This document shows, piece by piece, positions 61,748-64,000 of a DNA stretch of 64,000 bases. Source of the DNA: Alphaproteobacteria bacterium (GTDB lineage Bacteria > Pseudomonadota > Alphaproteobacteria > TMED109). Below the pieces are notes generated by a model, which saw only the letters and a list, made by a program, of their open reading frames with translations, searched no databases and was not told where the DNA came from. Positions within the stretch are counted from its first letter, which is position 1. Each line of letters opens with the position of its first letter. The translations under genes were made by a program, and so were the position numbers. The DNA lies in the NCBI GenBank assembly GCA_030828505.1, contig JAURCJ010000003.1:62001-126000 (forward strand). Direction: 5' to 3'.

Positions 61748-62233
61748 ATGGATTATATAGAATATAAAATACTTAACTCTTTACAAAAAAACGCTAGATT
61801 AACTAATCTTGAGTTAGCAAAACAGGTTGGGCTATCAGCTTCGCCTTGTCTTAGGAGGGTTAAATCTTTAGAAGAAAATGGAGTAATTTCAGGGTATTCA
61901 GCAATAATAAATCAAAATAAAGTTAATTTGTCTGTTAATGTTTTTGTTCAAGTATCTTTGGAAACACAATCTGAAGACAGATTACAGGTGTTTGAAGAAA
62001 AAATTATGGAATATAAAGAAGTCATGGAAGCATACCTGATGACTGGAGAAGCTGATTATCTTTTAAGGATAGTAGTAAAGGATTTACAAGCTTATGAAAA
62101 ATTTTTAAAAAATAATCTTACTAAAATAAAAGGCATAGCTAGTATAAGATCTTATTTTTCTTTAAAACAAGTAACTAGGAAATATAATCTTCCCATAATA
62201 AATCCAAAAATATCAAATGAAAATAATAAATAA
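61748..62233 (+). CDS. Lrp/AsnC-family transcriptional regulator
   Basis: A 161-residue regulator. The N-terminal helix-turn-helix is NARLTNLELAKQVGLSASPCLRRVKSLE (partly quoted), and the C-terminal RAM domain includes YLMTGEADYLLRIVVKDLQAYEKFL (partly quoted) and the effector pocket. It is divergent from the E1/transketolase-like gene and is the likely regulator of it, sensing an amino acid. Its stop overlaps the nnr gene start by 17 bases, so the two may be co-translated. Confidence 0.9.
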   Translation: MDYIEYKILNSLQKNARLTNLELAKQVGLSASPCLRRVKSLEENGVISGYSAIINQNKVNLSVNVFVQVSLETQSEDRLQVFEEKIMEYKEVMEAYLMTGEADYLLRIVVKDLQAYEKFLKNNLTKIKGIASIRSYFSLKQVTRKYNLPIINPKISNENNK

Positions 62234-63698
62234 ATTTAATACTTTTTTAGTAGTTAACAAAAGTATTTCCTATGCAATTGAAAAATCTTCTTCAAATAGC
62301 TTTAAACTCATGCAAAAAGCTGGAGAAAATGCAGCTAAGCAAATAATACAAAATTATAAAAAACAAAAAACCTTAATAATTTGTGGTATTGGAGGAAATG
62401 GGGGAGATGGTTTTATAGTTGCTCAAAATTTATTGAATAAAAATTGGGATATAGACGTAGTAATTTTAGGCAATAAAAATAAAATCAAAGGTGACGCACT
62501 TAAAGCATTTAAAAAATTAAAAATTCAAACAAAAGACTTTGATGATATTGATCTAAGTAAAGTTGACTTATTTGTAGATGCTATATTTGGGTTAGGCTTA
62601 TCTCGTGATATTAATAATAAAACAAAAAAAATTTTAAAAATAATAGATAAACATAATTCTCCAATTGTAGCTTTAGATATTCCGAGCGGAGTAGATAGCA
62701 ATACAGGAAAAATTTGTGGTTATGCACCATATTGCGAACTAGTAATAACTTTCTCATCCTTTAAATATGGACATATACTAACCCCAGGTTCTGAAAAATT
62801 TAGTAAAATTAAAGTTGAAAATATTGGAATAGAAAAATCAATTTTAAGCAATATATCTCCTAAAATTGAGATAAACAATCCAAATCATTGGTTAACAAGT
62901 ATTAATTGGCCTAAAATAGACGACCATAAATATTCTAGGGGTTATAGTTTAATAATTGGAGGCCCAAAAAATATGACTGGTGCTACAAGATTAGCAGCTA
63001 GTGCCGCTCAAAGAGCTGGAAGCGGAATAGTATATGTTGCTACTGAAAAAGAAGCAGAACAGATTTATTATATTACATTAATCTCACAGATCGTAAAAAG
63101 TTATAGAAATATAAAGGAATATAATAATATTATTTCTGATAAAAGAATTAATTCTGTTTTAATTGGTCCTGGGCTTGGTGCAAATAAAAGTGCAATATCA
63201 AAGATAAGATATTTATTAAAAATTAATAAAAGTACTGTATTAGATGCTGGGGCTATATCGTGTTTTAAAGGAAAATTAGAATTATTAAAAAAGTTAATAT
63301 TAGGAAAAAAAGTAATCATTACGCCACACGAAGGTGAGCTTAATTCTATAATGCCAAGTTTAAAAGGGAATTGCATTGATAAAGCTCTTAAAGCCGCTTC
63401 TGAGTTAAAATGTATAGTTATTTTAAAAGGAGCTACAACTGTAATTGCCTCTCCAGATAATAAAGCTCTTGTTAATCAAGCTGGAGCAAAGTGGTTATCT
63501 ACTGCAGGAAGCGGTGATGTTTTAGCGGGGATAATATGTGGCTTATTATCAAATAAAATGGAATGCTTTTTAGCTTCTGCCTTTGGTGTATGGCTTCATT
63601 CTGAAGTTGGTAAATATTTAGGGCCAGGTTTAGTAGCAGAAGATATACCTGAAAATATAAAAATAATTTATAAAAAATTATTAAAATCATATAACTAA
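62217..63698 (+). CDS. nnr: Bifunctional NAD(P)HX epimerase / ADP-dependent dehydratase
   Basis: A 493-residue fusion of YjeF-type epimerase and YjeF/NnrD-type dehydratase. The N-terminal domain has GGNGGDGFIVAQNLL, the epimerase cation-site motif, and ALDIPSGVDSNTG. The C-terminal ribokinase-like domain has GGPKNMTGATRLAASAAQRAGSG (partly quoted), LIGPGLG, TPHEGE and the catalytic TAGSGDVLAGIICGLLS. It repairs damaged NADHX and NADPHX. The start overlaps the lrp gene by 17 bases. Both halves look intact. Confidence 0.92.
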   Translation: MKIINKFNTFLVVNKSISYAIEKSSSNSFKLMQKAGENAAKQIIQNYKKQKTLIICGIGGNGGDGFIVAQNLLNKNWDIDVVILGNKNKIKGDALKAFKKLKIQTKDFDDIDLSKVDLFVDAIFGLGLSRDINNKTKKILKIIDKHNSPIVALDIPSGVDSNTGKICGYAPYCELVITFSSFKYGHILTPGSEKFSKIKVENIGIEKSILSNISPKIEINNPNHWLTSINWPKIDDHKYSRGYSLIIGGPKNMTGATRLAASAAQRAGSGIVYVATEKEAEQIYYITLISQIVKSYRNIKEYNNIISDKRINSVLIGPGLGANKSAISKIRYLLKINKSTVLDAGAISCFKGKLELLKKLILGKKVIITPHEGELNSIMPSLKGNCIDKALKAASELKCIVILKGATTVIASPDNKALVNQAGAKWLSTAGSGDVLAGIICGLLSNKMECFLASAFGVWLHSEVGKYLGPGLVAEDIPENIKIIYKKLLKSYN

Positions 63699-63707
63699 AT
63701 TAAATTA

Positions 63708-63998
63708 TTAAAATTCTATTTGCAGTCTCGCACCAACAGAATTAAAATCTTCACTTAAAGGTCCTGTAGAATCAGTATGTAGTATATTAATCATTGTTTT
63801 AGTAAAAGCCGTCATATACCAATTTATTCCTAATGTATAAGAAATAGCACTTCCTCCATCTATATTTTTATCACTTAAATCTATCTGACTTGCTCTCAGA
63901 GCTACTTCCCAAGCTCCTATTCCACCTTCCATAATAGATTTTTTTGGTTTTAAGCGCCAAAATTGAGCGAAGTAAGCATTATAATTTCGAGCATCATC
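63708..63998 (-). CDS. OprP/OprO-type porin, C-terminal fragment
   Basis: The frame is open to the right window edge, so the Met at 63932 is internal and the true start lies outside. The 96 visible residues show GAWEVALRASQIDLSDKNIDGG and SYTLGINWYMTAF (each under the pattern of phosphate-selective porin O/P strands) and end in SVGARLQIEF with a terminal Phe for outer-membrane assembly. The full-length family has about 400 residues and forms trimers that favour anions. It converges with nnr, whose stop is only 9 bases away. Confidence 0.8.
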   Translation of the reverse strand, partial: DDARNYNAYFAQFWRLKPKKSIMEGGIGAWEVALRASQIDLSDKNIDGGSAISYTLGINWYMTAFTKTMINILHTDSTGPLSEDFNSVGARLQIEF

Positions 63999-64000
63999 TG

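Overview
The window is AT-rich (GC appears low throughout), densely packed DNA from a Gram-negative bacterium. The gene order tig-clpP-clpX-lon-hupB (53-59 kb), together with a family content dominated by branched-chain amino-acid type ABC transporters, CoA ligases, acyl-CoA enzymes, SDR/MDR oxidoreductases and GST-like proteins, points to a streamlined marine alphaproteobacterium. HIMB59/AEGEAN-169-like or low-GC SAR116-like lineages are plausible, but I cannot place it from the sequence alone. No phage, IS element, CRISPR array or rRNA is visible. The window cuts a gene at each end: an enolase-superfamily gene on the left and an OprP-type porin on the right. LAYOUT. 0-3.7 kb: end of an enolase-superfamily gene, a hotdog thioesterase, two GST-like proteins and two SDRs. 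3.8-8.8 kb: a complete livKHMGF-type ABC operon. 8.8-11.6 kb, minus strand: a feruloyl-CoA-synthase-like ligase and a nitronate monooxygenase-like flavoprotein. 11.7-19.5 kb, plus strand: glycerol kinase, D-aminoacylase-like amidohydrolase, enoyl-CoA hydratase, HAD hydrolase, two MDR reductases and an amidohydrolase-2 protein, a catabolic run of unknown substrate. 19.5-23.7 kb, minus strand: an RraA-like protein, a general porin with a striking structured 3' UTR, a small winged-helix regulator and amtB with a sigma-54-like promoter. 23.9-27 kb: an internally deleted PQQ-dehydrogenase remnant, then a TPP riboswitch controlling thiYZX (pyrimidine-precursor uptake). 27-35.3 kb: aldehyde dehydrogenase, PCuAC copper chaperone, NIPSNAP protein, Baeyer-Villiger-type monooxygenase, and a CaiB / acyl-CoA ligase / enoyl-CoA hydratase run. 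35.3-42.2 kb, minus strand: a tightly packed eight-gene operon containing phnDCE, phnY and phnZ plus three genes not normally part of that pathway (CmcJ-like oxygenase, rhamnonate-dehydratase-like enolase-superfamily enzyme, CitE-like lyase). 42.3-51.2 kb: tenA, acyl-CoA dehydrogenase, GYD protein, an unknown exported protein, GST, M20 peptidase, a TRAP binding protein with lldD and threonine dehydratase, and a 59-residue exported His/Asp-rich protein. 51.4-59.2 kb: pdxA, three tRNAs (Asp, Val, Leu), hupB, lon, clpX, clpP, tig. 59.2-64 kb: a homodimeric E1/transketolase-like enzyme divergent from an Lrp regulator, nnrDE, and the right-edge porin. HOW THEY WORK TOGETHER. Three nutrient-scavenging themes stand out: phosphonate uptake with oxidative C-P cleavage (phnDCE-YZ, possibly with the OprP-type porin), ammonium uptake (amtB), and thiamin-precursor salvage (ThiXYZ uptake plus TenA). 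The most noteworthy observations are the extended phosphonate operon, a putative 3'-UTR RNA whose two hairpins show the same UCCUCC anti-Shine-Dalgarno-like loop, and the open but gutted PQQ-dehydrogenase gene.
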